The translations under genes and the position numbers were made by a program. This document shows positions 20,030 to 32,518 of a DNA stretch of 64,000 nucleotides, piece after piece. Source of the DNA: Callipepla californica brunnescens (lineage: Eukaryota; Chordata; Aves; Galliformes; Odontophoridae); assembly GCA_023055505.1 (NCBI GenBank), contig JALIRH010000078.1:248001-312000 (forward strand), written 5' to 3'. The stretch's first letter is position 1; every line of letters begins with the position of its first letter. The notes under the pieces were generated by a model. The model searched no databases, was not told where the DNA came from, and was given only the letters and a program-made list of their open reading frames with translations.

Positions 20030-23000
20030 ATGGCTGAGAGCGGCAAGGGGACCCCGTTGGCCTTCGGGCAGGCGGTGATCGGACCTCCCGGCTCCGGCAA
20101 GACCACGTACTGCCACGGCATGCAGCACTTCATGGGCAGCATCGGGCGTAAGGTGGCCGTGGTGAACCTGGACCCGGCCAACGAGGGGATGCCCTACTCC
20201 TGCGCCGTGGACATCTCTGAGCTCATCACCCTGTCCGACGTGATGGAGAACCTGAAGCTGGGGCCCAACGGGGGACTCATCTACTGCATGGAGTACCTGG
20301 AGGCCAACTTGGATTGGCTGCAGGAGAAGCTGGCCGCCTTCAGAGGTCACTACTGCCTGTTTGACTGCCCGGGGCAGGTGGAGCTCTACACCCACCACGA
20401 TGCCCTGAAGAACGTCTTTGCGCAGTTGGCCAAGTGGAATTTCAGGGTGGGTTTGGTGCTCTGTGGGCACTGCTGTGTGCAGGGGGCTCAGGCGCTGTGC
20501 ACCGCGTGGTTGGATCTTTTTCGGTTGTGGATGTGGCTACTACCAGCTGCTTTTTCACCACCCTGCTTGTGAAAAGGCTGTATGGAGGAAGAAGGGGAGT
20601 TTGTCCCCTTTTTATGCTTGGTGGGTCTGGCAGTAGTTTGCTCAGGATGCCCAGCACAGTGCCGCTATCCTGAACAGAAACACAGATCCCTTCCTCCCAG
20701 GGTCTGGGAGGTTTGTTCAGTGTTTCCTTCGGTTCGGTGCTGTGTTTCAGGGCAGGGAGTTCAGGCTGCATGCAGACTGCACTGTGAGAAACTGAGGTGT
20801 CATCTCGGGCCCTGCCTGCCGCTCCTGCAGCCAAACCAGAGTGCTGTGCACGTCGCAATCCTTGCTCTGTGCTTTCTTGCACAATGGGAGATGCAAATGA
20901 GGAAGCACGGGTGAGCAGAGTCCCAGAGCCACGCTGACTTGCCGACGTTGCATTTGCTTTGCATTGGGGCCAAAGCGTGAATGTGCAAACCACACGCGGT
21001 GCGAGCGAGCAGGGCGAGTTCGTTTGCTTGAGAGTGTCGCTGGGAATCTGCACATTAGAATTCGTCTTCATTCAAATAAACATACGCTGAAACTGTAGCT
21101 ACTAAAAAAATATATGGTTATGCTCCTGTTTTGATGGGCACAGGAGTGCTGACACCCGCCTGAGAGCTCCACGCTGCCTCTTTTTTGCTGCAGAGGCATG
21201 GGGCTGTGACTCAACCACCCTCAGCTGCGGAGCTGTGAGTGTGAGAGGCATTGTGCAACGGGCAGCAGCTTTAGCAGACATCGCAGACCGCAGTGTTACA
21301 GCCGTGTGAAGCGCAGGGGATCGAGCAGCTCGTTAATTGAGGGATTCGTTATTATTTCGAACCACAGGGCAATTGCTTCTCCCGTGGTCTGGAGTTACTG
21401 AGTTGGTGAACGTCCTTGTGGGGTCGTGGAAACAGTGAGGTGGTCGTGTGGCTCAGAATGGGGTTCAGCCTCAGCTCCCCCCCAGAAGCCTGCAGAGTAC
21501 AGACGAGCAGGGAACTGCGGCTGCAGAGAGAGGTGTCCTGAGAAACATGAGAGCAGCTGTGGGTGTGAGGGGGTCCTGCAGTGCTGCAGCCTTCCCACAG
21601 CCCCCTGAAGCCCCCACGGGTGTGAGGGTGGAGATGATGGATCTCTCCATGCATTGTGTAGATTGTATATGTGTATATCCATACAAAGATGTTTTGTGTC
21701 CCTGAGCTAGAAGGTGGGTGATAACTTTCCCCACGGAGGAGCAGAAGGGTTTTCACCTTTGTGTCTTTGCTCCCCAGCTGGCTGCAGTACACTTGGTGGA
21801 TTCTCACTACTGCACAGACCCTGGCAAGTTCATCTCCGTGCTCTGCACTTCGCTTTCCACCATGCTGCATGTGGAGCTGCCCCACGTGAACGTTCTCTCC
21901 AAGATGGACCTGATCGAGCAGTACGGCAAGCTGGGTGAGCGTCTTCTGGGGGGGGATGTGGATCTGGGTGGTGTCAGATGCAGATCAGCTGTCGTGGTAT
22001 GGGGCTGTTTTGCTGGGAGGTGGTTGGGAAAATGATGTAAATCTTGCTGGGTTCTCGGTAGCAAGCTCTGGCTGGGGAATCACTGATGTCTGCCATGGTT
22101 TTCAGAGCCTCTTGGTGTTTCCCCGCAGCTTTCAACCTGGATTATTACACGGAGGTCCTGGACCTCTCTTACTTGGTCGACCATTTAGCTTCTGATCCCT
22201 TCTTCAGAAACTACCGCCGCCTCAACGCGAAGCTGGTGGAGGTGATCGAGGACTACAGCCTGGTGTCCTTCATTCCGCTCAACGTCCAGGTGATGTGGCG
22301 TGAGGAGAGGGGTGGAGGGAATGGGGAGTGCTAGCGGAGCAGCCAGGATGTTAGGGAGCAGCTCGTGGGGAAATATGCCTTCTGCAAAGGCCATCCCCAG
22401 GTCCCATATTACAGAATCGCAGAATCATAGGGGTTGGAAGGGACTTCAAGAGATCATCAAGTCTAACCCGCCTCTGCTGCTTCTCCATCTGCCACCAGAA
22501 CTGGCTGTAATAAACGGGGGCACGGGGGCTGAAAAGCATTACAGAGGAGACACTCAGAGATGGAGGAGGGCAGTGAAGTCCACCACATGTTCTGTGTCAG
22601 CCAAAGGAGAAGGAAAAGCTAATGGGCTTGGAGCTACGTGGGCCTTGTGTCCTGGGGTGGGGGATTGAGGCTCCCCCTTCATTCAGCGCCCGCATTTCAA
22701 TTCTGAGCCATTACCTAAAACGTTTTTAAATCAGGGAGCACAAAGTAATTTGGAGATGGGAGGAACGCATCTCTGAGCAAGGACAGCAAATGTTAATTGT
22801 GCCATTTGCAGAAGTGTCAACAAAGGGAGATGGGCTGAGATGAGCAGTGATGAAAGGGAGCAAGAGGGTGGAGGGTGTCAGCCCATCGTGTATTCAGACC
22901 CCAGGGGGGAGCTCCTCCTTGTCCTGTCGCCTCAGGGCTCAGGGAGGAGGCAGGCAGTGTCATCCAGGCTGTGTGTGCAGTTTGGGTGGCCCAGAGCCTT

Positions 23001-23774
23001 GGAGAAACTGGGTGGTGAAGCCCAGCATGAGCTCTTGCCCGCGGCGAGGACTGTGTTCCCCATGTGTCACCTCTCTCTCCCATTTCAGGACAAGGACAGC
23101 ATGCGGCAGGTGATGCAGGCAGTGGACAAAGCCAATGGCTGTTCCTTCGGGGACCAGGAGCACAGGAACCTGGAAGCTCTGATGTCAGCAGCAGTGGGAG
23201 CGGATTTCCACTTCACTTCGTATCCTTCTCCACCAATCCTCCTTTGTGTCGAGCTTTAATTTCTCCTTTGCAGACCGGAGGAGGGGGGCTGGAGGTGGGG
23301 CTGGCAGCTTGCAGGCTGTTCCTGACATCACCTGGTGCTGCGTGGTGACGTAGATGCTCAGCCCAGAGCTTTGCAGGCAGTTGTCCACACCGCAGCTACC
23401 ACATGCGTTGCTAATTGACGCTGTACGTGTGGGAGGAATCTTTTGACAACTTTCCACTCATTCACACTCGCTTGGACTGTTTCTTTGCACTCTGTCCAAA
23501 CCATACAATTGATTATCCTGTACTTGTCGGGCCTGGGATCAGCCAGAGCCAGAAATAACTCAGGTGATGCGTGCTGCTGCCAGCACTGCTGTCTTCCTGC
23601 CAGCCTTCAGGCTCCTTGCTGAGAATGTTAGAGCTCCTTGTAGAAGGGAGTGTTTGAGCCCTGCCCTGCCGCCTTGTTTTCCTTAATTAGTGCGTTATCA
23701 GCACGCTTGCAGTGCAGGAGAAGTATGTGCAATCTCAGGACAAGACGGTGGAGGAAGAAGTGATGGATATGTAA
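20030..23774 (+). CDS. GPN2: GPN-loop GTPase 2
   Basis: Five exons (20030-20446, 21778-21934, 22129-22289, 23089-23219, 23702-23774) encode 312 residues; human GPN2 has about 310. The motifs are in order: P-loop GPPGSGKT at 18-25, the family-defining GPN loop at 78-80 (LGPNGG), the G3 motif DCPGQ at 112-116 and the G4 motif SKMD at 180-183. The C-terminus is acidic ([10 protein letters not shown]). GPN GTPases act as homo- or heterodimers with GPN1 and GPN3 in cytoplasmic assembly and nuclear import of RNA polymerase II (and III). The start at 20030 has a good context (GCGCCATGG) and matches the human N-terminus. The last intron is U12-type. A CR1 fragment lies in intron 3. Confidence 0.97.
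22405..22500 (-). mobile_element. CR1 3'-end fragment in GPN2 intron 3
   Basis: The plus strand reads AGAATCATAGGGGTTGGAAG and then GGGACTTCAAGAGATCATC, the complement of a CR1 3' terminus. Only about 100 bases are recognisable. Confidence 0.85.
23220..23701 (+). other. GPN2: U12-type GT-AG intron of GPN2
   Basis: The intron begins GTATCCTTCT, close to the minor-spliceosome consensus RTATCCTTT. A branch-point match TTCCTTAAT lies at 23679-23687, about 15 bases before the terminal AG at 23700-23701, inside the short window U12 introns use. Joining 23219 to 23702 restores the conserved residues [13 protein letters not shown]. There is no long polypyrimidine tract before the acceptor, as expected for U12 introns. 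Confidence 0.85.
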
Positions 23775-24090
23775 CACACCCAGCCCTGCTGCAGCTGCTC
23801 TCTGCTTTGACAGCTCTCCTTTCGCTGCTGAGAGTTTAAGGGACTCTGTGTGACTCATGGAGAGTGAAAGTCTGTCCAGGCAGAGGTCTGGATGCTGTGC
23901 TCTCTGCTGTGGGGATTTGACCTCAGCCCCACTGAGTGGTGGAGTTGGAGGGCTGTGGCTGAGGGCAAGGCAAGGTGGGTCTTTCTGGAGCCAGAGAGAT
24001 CTGGCTGGGGTTAGAGAGAGAAGAGAAGCAAGAGAGACCGAGCTTTGCCACGTCACCTCTTCCCCACTGTGACCGAGATGGGTCTGGGGA

Positions 24091-24096
24091 AATAAA
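24091..24096 (+). promoter_or_regulatory. GPN2: GPN2 poly(A) signal AATAAA
   Basis: The first AATAAA after the GPN2 stop lies 317 bases downstream. Two more occur at about 24278 and 24322, so alternative 3' ends are possible. Confidence 0.6.
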
Positions 24097-24339
24097 AGTC
24101 AGCTTGTTTCTTTTCTAGTAAGACTTGAGACGTGAGTTTTTGGTTTACTTCATAGGAGGAGTGTACGTGGCCCTCATGCTCAGGATTATCCAGGCGAGGA
24201 AGCCTCAGGTCTGTCTCAAGGAGGACAGAGAGAGAGAGATGGTTGTTTTTTTTAAATAATGATGGACTCTTTCTTAATAAAACACTTTGTTTCGCTTTCA
24301 TCTTGGGAGTTTGCTGAACCTGAATAAAGAAAACCGAGT

Positions 24340-27030
24340 GCTACAAAGCCCGGGGCTAAAAACCCTCTGGTGGGAACGTCACAGTGCAGCCATGGCTGTG
24401 TTTGCAGCGTTGTGTTCCTCTATGACCTCCCTGGGAACCTGTGTGCAGGTCCTTCCCCTGCTGCCACCCTGTCAGCCCTCCTCCACCTCTTCCTGCAGTT
24501 TCTCTGTCTCATCCCAAATCCATTTTTGCCTTTCACGGCTGCTGACCACGGCCCTGCTCTCAGAACGGGAACTGGTGGGGAATGAGCAGCCCATGCTTCA
24601 GCATCTCACCGTTCTGTGGCTCTGGATGTGGAGAAATGCAAACGCAGATTGCTGCTGGTGCCCGAGCTCATTCCCTGAAGGCCCAGAGATGAAACCTACA
24701 GCCCCAACTCAGCTCTACCTGGAGCTGTGCGGCTGAGAGCCAACCCGACCACAGCCAGAGCCGAAACTCCATCCTCATGCTCTGCTGGTGTGGGTTTCCC
24801 ACCCCATCTCTGAGCCCCGTGTCTGATGTGAAAGGAACGAATGATACGTGCTCATCAAAAAACAAAGCCAATTTCTGGCTGATTTTTCACGGCTCTGAGA
24901 GATTTGGTGGCTTAAAAGGGTGCTGCCGGGTCAAGCTGGAGTTACCCATGAGCTGCCAAAGCTTTCGTGGCTGCTCGGCTTTTGCTGGTTGAACCCACAC
25001 GGCCCCAGCCCTGCAGTGGGGAAAATCAAAGAGCTCTGAACCCCATGGGGAGCGCTGCCACGTCCCACAAACCGGGTCCTTCTCCTTCACGTCCCCACGC
25101 CGGGAGGGGACGGCTCCCGGGGGCTGGGGAGGTGACACCCTGGCTCCCGTCGCTCCCGTTGAGCAAGCGTTGGGAGTGGGGCCAGGATTCGTCACCGCGG
25201 TGCAGGCCCGGCCCTGGGGTCCTGGCTCCCAGCCCGTGCGGTCCCTCCTGCTCCCACCCCCCAGATCTGTGCTCCCTGGGGTTGGGGATGGGGAATGGTC
25301 GGGGATGGGGAACGGTTGGAGGTGGGGAACGGTTGAGGTTTTGCTCATGGTTCCGTGCAGCTCCATCCCCATAACCCTAACCCCCTCCCCAACAACGAGG
25401 GGCTCAGAGCCCTGGACTGGCTTACTCCAAAGCATCGGGCTTGGAGCTGAAACCAACACTGAGTGCTTTTGGGGCCCTCCACGCTGGGGTGGGCACAATC
25501 CCTGCACTGCCTCGGCCCTGTGCTGCTCTCTGTGTGGATGCGGACACAGAGAAAGCGGGGAGAGGGGTCACTCCAGGCACTGCAGCATCCCAAACCTCTG
25601 CCCCCACCCAGAGCGAAGCCCACCACCACCCTGGCTGCCTCCCACTGGTCCTGGGCCCACTGAGCTCCCCATCAGGGCAGCACGCACCACCACCATGATG
25701 GGGCTCAGCCATTGTCACCCAGCCCGGGGACAAGGGATGAGGGACGAGCCTGGCTGTGTGTCCTGCTGACGACTGTCCTGCTAGGGTTGTGTGAGCAATG
25801 CCAATGGGGCAGCAGAGAACAACTCCTGTAGCCTTAAAGCCATGGCTACTACCACTGGCATGGGGCTGTACTGGGATCTTCTCCCAGTGCCTGCCACCTG
25901 TCCCCAGCCCTAGAGTGGCTCTGAGTTGGGGACACTCCCTGAGCATGAGCACCTGGGTCTTGTTGTGCTGCTGCTGCTCAAAGACCCTAAAATCCACGTG
26001 CACGGCCCCGCTCTGGGGAGATAGGGATGGGGAAGTCCTCGCGGAGCCCAGGGGGTCCCTCCCAGCCCCAAAAAGCTGCTGGGCTGCCTGGGAGGCTGGG
26101 GAGCATCGCAGCCCCAATCACACCGCAATTTGGGGCACGGTTATAATCGCGCACCGCCCGCTGTCCCCTCCCCGTGTCCCCAACCCCTGGGGTCAGACCC
26201 AGCAGGCGCCCGCGGCTCATCCTGCACATCTGCCAGCCCCATGCTGCCCAGTGTGCCTGGGAGCAGTTCCCAGCTGGGGTGGGTGCATTTGGGGCCAGGC
26301 AGAGCCCAACCAGGGGGGGGGTCCTTCATTTTCCCCTCAAAGGGAACCAGCGGCACCGAGGGACCCCATCCTCAGCCCCACGTTCACTCCTCAGCTCTGG
26401 GTCGGGGGCTCCCAGCACTGCCCCGCGGGTGCTGAGCCGGCTCTGCCGCGGGATGTGGGGCCGGGAGAGCAGGTTCTGCTCCGTGCATCCTCCCACGGCC
26501 AGCACGTTCCCACGGCCCCATCCTCTCCACCCCAGGGTCATGCCTCAGTTTCCCTGAACCCAATGTTTGACCGTGCCCAAGTGCAGCTCAGCCCATCCCC
26601 AATGTCCCTGCTGTCCCCAAGTGAAGACCCTGCTGAACCTGAGTCACCCCTCTTCCTGCTGCCACCCCATTTCCCATCAAAGCCAGGTCCTGCCCAGCAC
26701 GGCCCAGCCCTGCTGCTCTCCATCTGATGAGCTCACGGCCCATTCTGCCGGGACTGGATTTCAGTGTAATTAACTGTTCATGTTGAAACTCGCGCTCCGA
26801 GAGCTGCGCCCTTCGCCGTGGCTGAGTGCCAGGGCCAGAAGTGCTGAGCTTTCCCCTGTGCTGCCACATCCGCACCTCCATGGGGATGTCCTCACCTCGG
26901 TGGGACACTGTCACCCCCCTTCCCCCCCCCCCTTCCCCAGTCACAACTCCTTGTCAGTGTTTTAAAACATCCTCTGTCTGCACAGAGCCCCAGTAATGGG
27001 GTTTGGGACAAAGTGGGTTTTATGGTTTGG
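24340..27030. other. GC-rich intergenic DNA between GPN2 and SFN 3' ends
   Basis: The two genes converge here. I find no exon supported by both splice sites and a known family. Long open frames on both strands reflect high GC content. Short GGGGATGGGGAACGGTTGG-type repeats occur near 25290-25335. Confidence 0.5.
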
Positions 27031-27480
27031 GTGGGGACACCATGGGGATGGGAACACCATGAAGGTGGGAACACCATGAGGACCCCATAGGGATGGGAAC
27101 TTCATGAGGGTGGGAACACCTTGAGGATGGGGACACTATAGAATGGGGACACTATGGGGGTGGAAACTCTGTGGGGATGGAAACTCTGTGGGGATGGGGA
27201 AACCATGGGTACAGGGACACCATGGGGATGAGAACACCATGGGGATGGGGACATCATGGGGATGGGATCACCATGGGGATGGGGACATTATGGGGATGGG
27301 ATCACCATGGGGATTGGGGACATCATGGGGATGGGGACATCATGGGGATTGGATCACCATGGGGATGGGAACACCATGGGGATGGAGACAGCATGGGGAT
27401 GAAGACACTGTGGGGACACCATGGGGATGAGGACACTACAAGAATGAGAACACCACAGGGATGAGGACACCATGGGAATG
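27031..27480 (+). repeat. 18-bp minisatellite near the SFN 3' end
   Basis: Tandem copies of an 18-base unit close to ACCATGGGGATGGGGACA fill this interval, with substitutions and occasional length changes. Because the unit is a multiple of three, it creates spurious plus-strand frames rich in G, D, M and W. It ends about 270 bases short of the SFN poly(A) site. Confidence 0.92.
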
Positions 27481-27764
27481 GGGACACACAACTTCAGGGC
27501 TAGAGACCTGGGACACCCTCTCCCTATGGAAAGCCCACCTGGAAAGCCTTTTTTGGTATCTGTCCCCGAGATCTGGGGCTCTCTGAGTACCCCCACACCC
27601 CATGGTGGGGCTGGGAGGGGCTGCAGACAGCCAGACCTGTGCTTTGGGGGCCCTGAGAGCTCTCCGGCACGGCGTGGCATGCAGCAGGGATCTGCAGGAG
27701 CTGCCTGGGCATGTGCACGGGAGGAGAGACGAGGCGACCACAGAGGCAGGCGTGCACGAGACGG

Positions 27765-27770
27765 TTTATT
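27765..27770 (-). promoter_or_regulatory. SFN: SFN poly(A) signal AATAAA (minus strand)
   Basis: TTTATT on the plus strand reads AATAAA on the minus strand, about 510 bases beyond the SFN stop codon. That predicts a 3'-UTR of roughly 530 bases. Confidence 0.65.
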
Positions 27771-28278
27771 GGAGCCACACAGAGGCTTCGGCAATTCACG
27801 ATCCTCCTAAGGGGTGGGGGGCACATCAGACCCCCCCTCCCCGTTTTCCCCATTCCGTCCCATCACCTCCTCCCAATGCCCCAAGGGACCAGTGGCGTGG
27901 CTCCAACCCCCCAGTATAGTGGGTTAGGGCCCCCCTAAACCACGCTGGGGTATCCCTCAACCAAAATGTTAAGGAGGGGGGGGGAGGGGGAGGAGAATGA
28001 CAAGAGCACGGGGGTGAGGGAAAGGGGGGGTCCTGCCATAGGGCAAACACATGGACCCCACTCCCAGAACTGAAGGGGAGGGGTGGGCAAGGGGGATTGA
28101 ACAAAATGCCTTCCCCGCCCCCCTCAAAAAAAAAAACCAAAAAACAATTAAAAATAAATTGGAAAAGACAGCAAAGGGTTTTGGGAAAGGGAGGGGGGGT
28201 GGAGGGGCTGGGGGAGAGTCTGGGAGGGAAGGGAGGAGGAAGGAGGCGGGGGCCGGTCCCCAGCTGCGTTGGGGCCGT

Positions 28279-29019
28279 TCAGTTCTTGGGCTCTTCGCCA
28301 GCCTCGCCGCCGTCTTCGCCCGCGCACTCGGCTGTCCATAGCGTCAGGTTGTCCCTGAGCAGCTGCATGATGAGGGTGCTGTCCTTGTAGGAGTCTTCGC
28401 TGAGCGTGTGCAGGTCCCCCATGGCTTCGTCGAAGGTGGTCTTGGCCAGAGAGATGGCCTGCTCGGGGGCGTTGGCGATCTCGTAGTGGAAGACGGAGAA
28501 GTTGAGGGCCAGCCCCAGGCGGATGGGGTTCGTGGGCTGCATCTCCTTTTTGCTGATGTCCATGGCCTCTTGGTACGCCTTCTGGGCGCTGTCGATCGTC
28601 TCCTTGCGGTCGTTGCCCGTGGCCACCTCGGCCAGGTATCGGAAGTAGTCTCCCTTCATCTTCAGGTAGAACACCTTGCTCTCGGAGTCGCTGGCCTTCT
28701 TGATGAGGTGCTTCTCCAGCAAGCCCAGCACCACGTTGCAGACGCCCTTCAGCTCGTCTTCCACCTTCTCCCGGTACTCGTTCACCAGCTGCGCCTTGTC
28801 GTCGCCCTCCTCGGTTTTGTGCTCGATGCTGGAGATGACCCTCCATGCCGAGCGCTGGCAGCCCACCACGTTCTTGTAGGCGACGGAGAGGAGGTTGCGC
28901 TCCTCGTTGGACAGCTCGTCGCCGTGCTCCACCACCGCCTTCATGAAGTCCGCCATGTCCTCGTAGCGCTCAGCCTGCTCAGCCAGCTTGGCCTTCTGCA
29001 CTTGGTGGTTTCTTGCCAT
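28279..29019 (-). CDS. SFN: 14-3-3 protein sigma (stratifin)
   Basis: One uninterrupted frame of 246 residues encodes a complete 14-3-3 protein. 14-3-3 proteins are dimeric all-helical adaptors that bind phosphoserine/threonine motifs. Sigma acts in epithelial cells as a p53-responsive G2/M brake and in keratinocyte differentiation. The phosphate-binding basic residues K49, R56 and R127, with Y128, are in place, as are [20 protein letters not shown] and [20 protein letters not shown]. The tail [19 protein letters not shown] resembles mammalian sigma more than the other isoforms. A single coding exon is a hallmark of SFN, as is its position between GPN2 and ZDHHC18. GPN2 ends about 4 kb away, tail to tail. 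Confidence 0.97.
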   Translation of the reverse strand: MARNHQVQKAKLAEQAERYEDMADFMKAVVEHGDELSNEERNLLSVAYKNVVGCQRSAWRVISSIEHKTEEGDDKAQLVNEYREKVEDELKGVCNVVLGLLEKHLIKKASDSESKVFYLKMKGDYFRYLAEVATGNDRKETIDSAQKAYQEAMDISKKEMQPTNPIRLGLALNFSVFHYEIANAPEQAISLAKTTFDEAMGDLHTLSEDSYKDSTLIMQLLRDNLTLWTAECAGEDGGEAGEEPKN

Positions 29020-29179
29020 GGCTGCGGGCGGACGCGAGCGGGATGAGACGTCGGGGTGAGGAGCGGGGCCGGGAGCCGTCGGAGCCTCTGCTGAGCTTGG
29101 CCGCCCCGATTCGCTTTTGGCTGAGCGACGGAGCCCCGAGCGAGAGCGGGAGGAGCCAGCGAGGCTGAAGGAGCGGCCT

Positions 29180-29250
29180 CCTCCTCCTCCTCCTCCTCTG
29201 CTTCCTCCCCGCTGAGCCCGCCCTTAAAAGGCAAATTGCCGTGAGTCATC
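29180..29250 (-). promoter_or_regulatory. SFN: SFN core promoter: AP-1 motif and TATA-like box
   Basis: Reading the minus strand, TGACTCA (complement of TGAGTCA at 29242-29248) is a perfect AP-1 site. A TATA-like CTTTTAAGGG (29221-29230) follows 11 bases downstream. Transcription would start near 29195, giving a 5'-UTR of about 175 bases. AP-1 control fits epithelial expression, but that is inference. Confidence 0.6.
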
Positions 29251-29384
29251 GCGCCCGGAGGCAGAGGGGTGGTGGGGAAGGGGCGAGCAGGTGGCACCCA
29301 CCCTGCCCTCGCCTGGGGTTGTGGGGTGGTGGGTGCCGGGAGGGAGAGGATGAGCTCAGGGAGATCACGGGGTGCTGGGAGAGC

Positions 29385-29830
29385 CCCTCTGCATCAATGG
29401 GACACCCCCGGATCGATGGGGGACCATGGAGAACTCCAGATCAATGGGAGATCGTATGTCAGTGGGAGACTCAGAATGAATGGGGGAGCCCAGATCAGTG
29501 GGGGACCCTGAACCAATGGGGGACCCTGGATTGATGGGATACCCCGACCCATGGGAGAGCTGGAATCAGTGGAGACTCCAGATCAATGAGGGACTCTGAG
29601 CCAATGGGAGAGCTTTGATCAGTGGGATACCAAGACCCATGGGAGACCTGGAATCAGCAGGGTCCCCAGGTCAATGGGAAACCCCAAATAAATGGGAGTC
29701 TTGGAGTCAATTTGGTCCCCAGATAGGTGGGGGACCCTGAATCAATGCGGGACCCCAGATCAATGGGAGAGCCCAAATAAATGGGAGATCTGGAATCAAG
29801 GGAGACTGCAGAACATTGAGGGACCTTTCC
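29385..29830 (+). repeat. Minisatellite upstream of the SFN promoter
   Basis: Variants of ATCAATGGGAGACCCCAG recur through the interval with a period of roughly 18-25 bases. Each variant has an ATCAATGGG core and a GGGACCC-type or GAGCCC-type spacer. It lies within 150 bases of the AP-1 site. Confidence 0.85.
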
Positions 29831-31080
29831 CCATCTGCCAGGGGTGCTCAGAGCAGGGAGCAGTGGGGTCGTCATTTTGGGGTGAAGCAGGAATGCGGCA
29901 GCACCAGGTGCTCTCTTCCCACCCCCCCTTGGAGAAACAGTGTGGGGTGAGCCCGGTTGTAAAAATGGTCTCCTCCCCAAAAGTCCTATCACTGTCATTT
30001 TTATATGATGATTAACTTGCCGGTAATTGCGAGGGCTTGAAGGGCAGGTATTTATTCCCACCGGTGGGGAAATCGAGGCAGGAGGAGCAGCACGTTGCCC
30101 CAGTGCTGCCACAGGGAGCGGGGCCAGGACGGGGATCGGGGCATTCCCAGCTCCTCACACCGCGGGAATCTCTCTGGCACTTGGAAGTACCCAACCCCAA
30201 CCCCCCCACCAAAAAAAATGTTGTACCACCACTGTGTGTCCCCAACCCCAGGGCAGCTCCGCGCCCACAAACCCCACCAGAACCCCATTAAACCCTCCCC
30301 ACCTCTCCCCCTGACCCGCTCATCCCGCCGGGGCTCGTGCCGTTCAATTCGCTCTGTGCTGGAAGAGTTGGGATTTTACTTTCTACGTATTTTTTTTTTT
30401 TTTTCCTTCTCCTTTTTTATTTTACTTCTGCCCAGGAGCGCTGGCGGCCCCGATTAGGATCTGCGCTCGGCGTTGCGCTGCAGTTTCGCTCTCGGCCTGT
30501 TCCCACATGCCGGCACAGGGCAGGGTGCGGCGGGCGGGCAGCGCGTGGGGATGGGGCCAAGGGCTTCAGCAGCACCGTGCCAGCAGCCCCATCCCCACCA
30601 TCCCGTCCCCACTGGGGTTGCTGGGGGCTGGGAGCTGCTGGTCCCCATATAGCCACGCCATGGGGGCTGCGGGGTCCAAAGCGGAGCCCACGTGAGCACT
30701 GCACAGACTGTGGTTTTGAGTTGAATGAGCTTCTGCCGCATCTCAACCTCAAATGATGGCATGGGAGAGACCCCAAAGGGGGCTGTGCATGAGGGCAGGA
30801 CCCCCCCTTTTGGGGCACAGCGTGGAGCTCGGGTGCTGCCAGAAGCGCCGAGCCGCTGCCAAACGTTGGTGGCAATGAGCTGCAGAAATATTCTGCTCTA
30901 CCGGTTTTGGTGTGAGTTGATGGGGGGGTGAAGGGAACAGCCCCAGCTCTGTGCCCTGCTGGGGGGGAGCTCAGCCACCCATCGCCCCCAGAGCACCCAT
31001 GGGTGCCCCCACACTCACACAGCTGCATTGACGGCTGTGGGATGGGGCGCAGCACTACGCAGCCAGACAGGAAATGGGAA
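29831..31080. other. Intergenic DNA between SFN and ZDHHC18
   Basis: No gene is recognisable. A T-rich run lies near 30391-30420. Frames over 200 codons on the minus strand have no family features. Confidence 0.45.
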
Positions 31081-31084
31081 AATC

Positions 31085-31094
31085 TTTATTTATT
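31085..31094 (-). promoter_or_regulatory. ZDHHC18: Possible distal ZDHHC18 poly(A) signals
   Basis: TTTATTTATT reads as two overlapping AATAAA hexamers on the minus strand, about 3.1 kb beyond the ZDHHC18 stop. They could end a long ZDHHC18 3'-UTR or belong to something else. The nearer signal at 32519-32524 is an alternative. Confidence 0.35.
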
Positions 31095-32518
31095 TACAAA
31101 AGTAAAAGGCAGAATCCTACTGAGCTCGAAGCCCTTCACACGGGGGGGGGGGTGTGGGGAGGGGGCCATCCATCAGAGCCCCATAGCGATGAATCGGGGG
31201 ATGGGAACTCGTGGGAGGGCGAGCATTGACTGCACACCACCCTATGGGGTCGGGTGGGATTTGGTGGGCTACATGCTGCTGGCCCAAACTCAACCCCCCC
31301 CAGGAGGAGCCCCCAGGGAGGGCTGGGTGCTGGGAGCCCTGGCTCAGTACATAGTCCTTCCCTGCGGTGGGGGGCGAGGGGGGGGAGGCAGGAGGAACGC
31401 AGTATTGCACTCGGGAGGGATGCTGTATGGCTTTTCGGCCCCCGCTGCAGGTGGGGGATTGGAAAGGCTTTGGCTGGCACACGGCTGCTCTCCCCCTCTC
31501 TCTCACAGCAGGATGGGGGAAGGCACAGCGCTGCGGAGCGGAGGCACAGGCGGTGCTGATGGCTGTCGTTGTCGGGGGGGCTGTGGGGTCCTGGCTTCTC
31601 TGGGGTGCTTCAAGGAGGGGCAGAGGGGCTGCCGGCCCGCGGAGCTCCGCGCTGCCCTGAGCACTCTGCACAGCCCCAGGAGTGGGGAAGGAGGAGAAAG
31701 AGAACTCACCTCGGTGGTGGGCACACAGAAGGACGAATTTCACACGACACAGAGAAACTGAGGCATGAAGGGGGGGGATGGAGGTGAGGGATGGAACCAC
31801 GATGCGCTCCAGGCTCAGGCTCCCCACAGACACATCCCTGCATCACATGGGGTTCCCTCTGTGCTGCAAACTCCGTGAGGCTGCTGTCCCCAGGCAGGGC
31901 TGCCACCCAGTCCAGCTCCATCTCACAGCACTGGGCAGGGGGAAGCAGCTCGCTCTGCTCAGCTGCAGGAAGGTGGTGAGAGCATGCAGGTACTGCCACG
32001 GCCAGAGGGTGATGGAGGGCTCCACGGGCAGAGCTGGACATGCAGCGATGAGATGGGTCACTCAGATGGGGGGTGGGCTGGGGGAGGTGAAGGAAGCTCT
32101 TTCTTACCAGCCAGCCCCCAGAACGCAGGGCCGGCAGATGAGGAGAGGGCACGTCCCGTCAGGCTGTGCAGGAAACGGCGAAGTCCTGGCAGGCGTCCTC
32201 CTGGGGAAGACACCAGAGTTACACACCGCAGCGCTGACGGGCACGGAGTGTGAGAGCTGTGATGGATGCAGTGCAGGGCCCAAAGGGTGCTCGGCTCCAC
32301 GTGGAGCAGCAGCAGCAAGGTGACACTCAGCCCTGCCCTGAGACACGAGGGGCAAACCCCACCAACTGGTGCTCAGTGTCCCTCCCCCCCACCCCAAATC
32401 CTACAGGAGGGCTTCCAGGCCAGCCCTGTGACCAACGCCCCATCCAGCGTCAACATCCTCTTTTGTCTTAAAGGAATAAAACAACAATCCAAGCAATTAA
32501 CTCTTTAAAAAATATAAT

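Noticed and set aside
24287..26727. Several open frames of 100-300 codons between GPN2 and SFN
   Set aside because: GC-rich background frames on both strands without splice support, family motifs or a counterpart in the human interval.
27143..27464. Plus-strand G/D/M/W-repeat proteins
   Set aside because: Pure translation of an 18-bp minisatellite, whose period is a multiple of three.
27031..27480. Regular repeats resembling a CRISPR array
   Set aside because: Units are adjacent without unique spacers, in a vertebrate intergenic region; this is a minisatellite.
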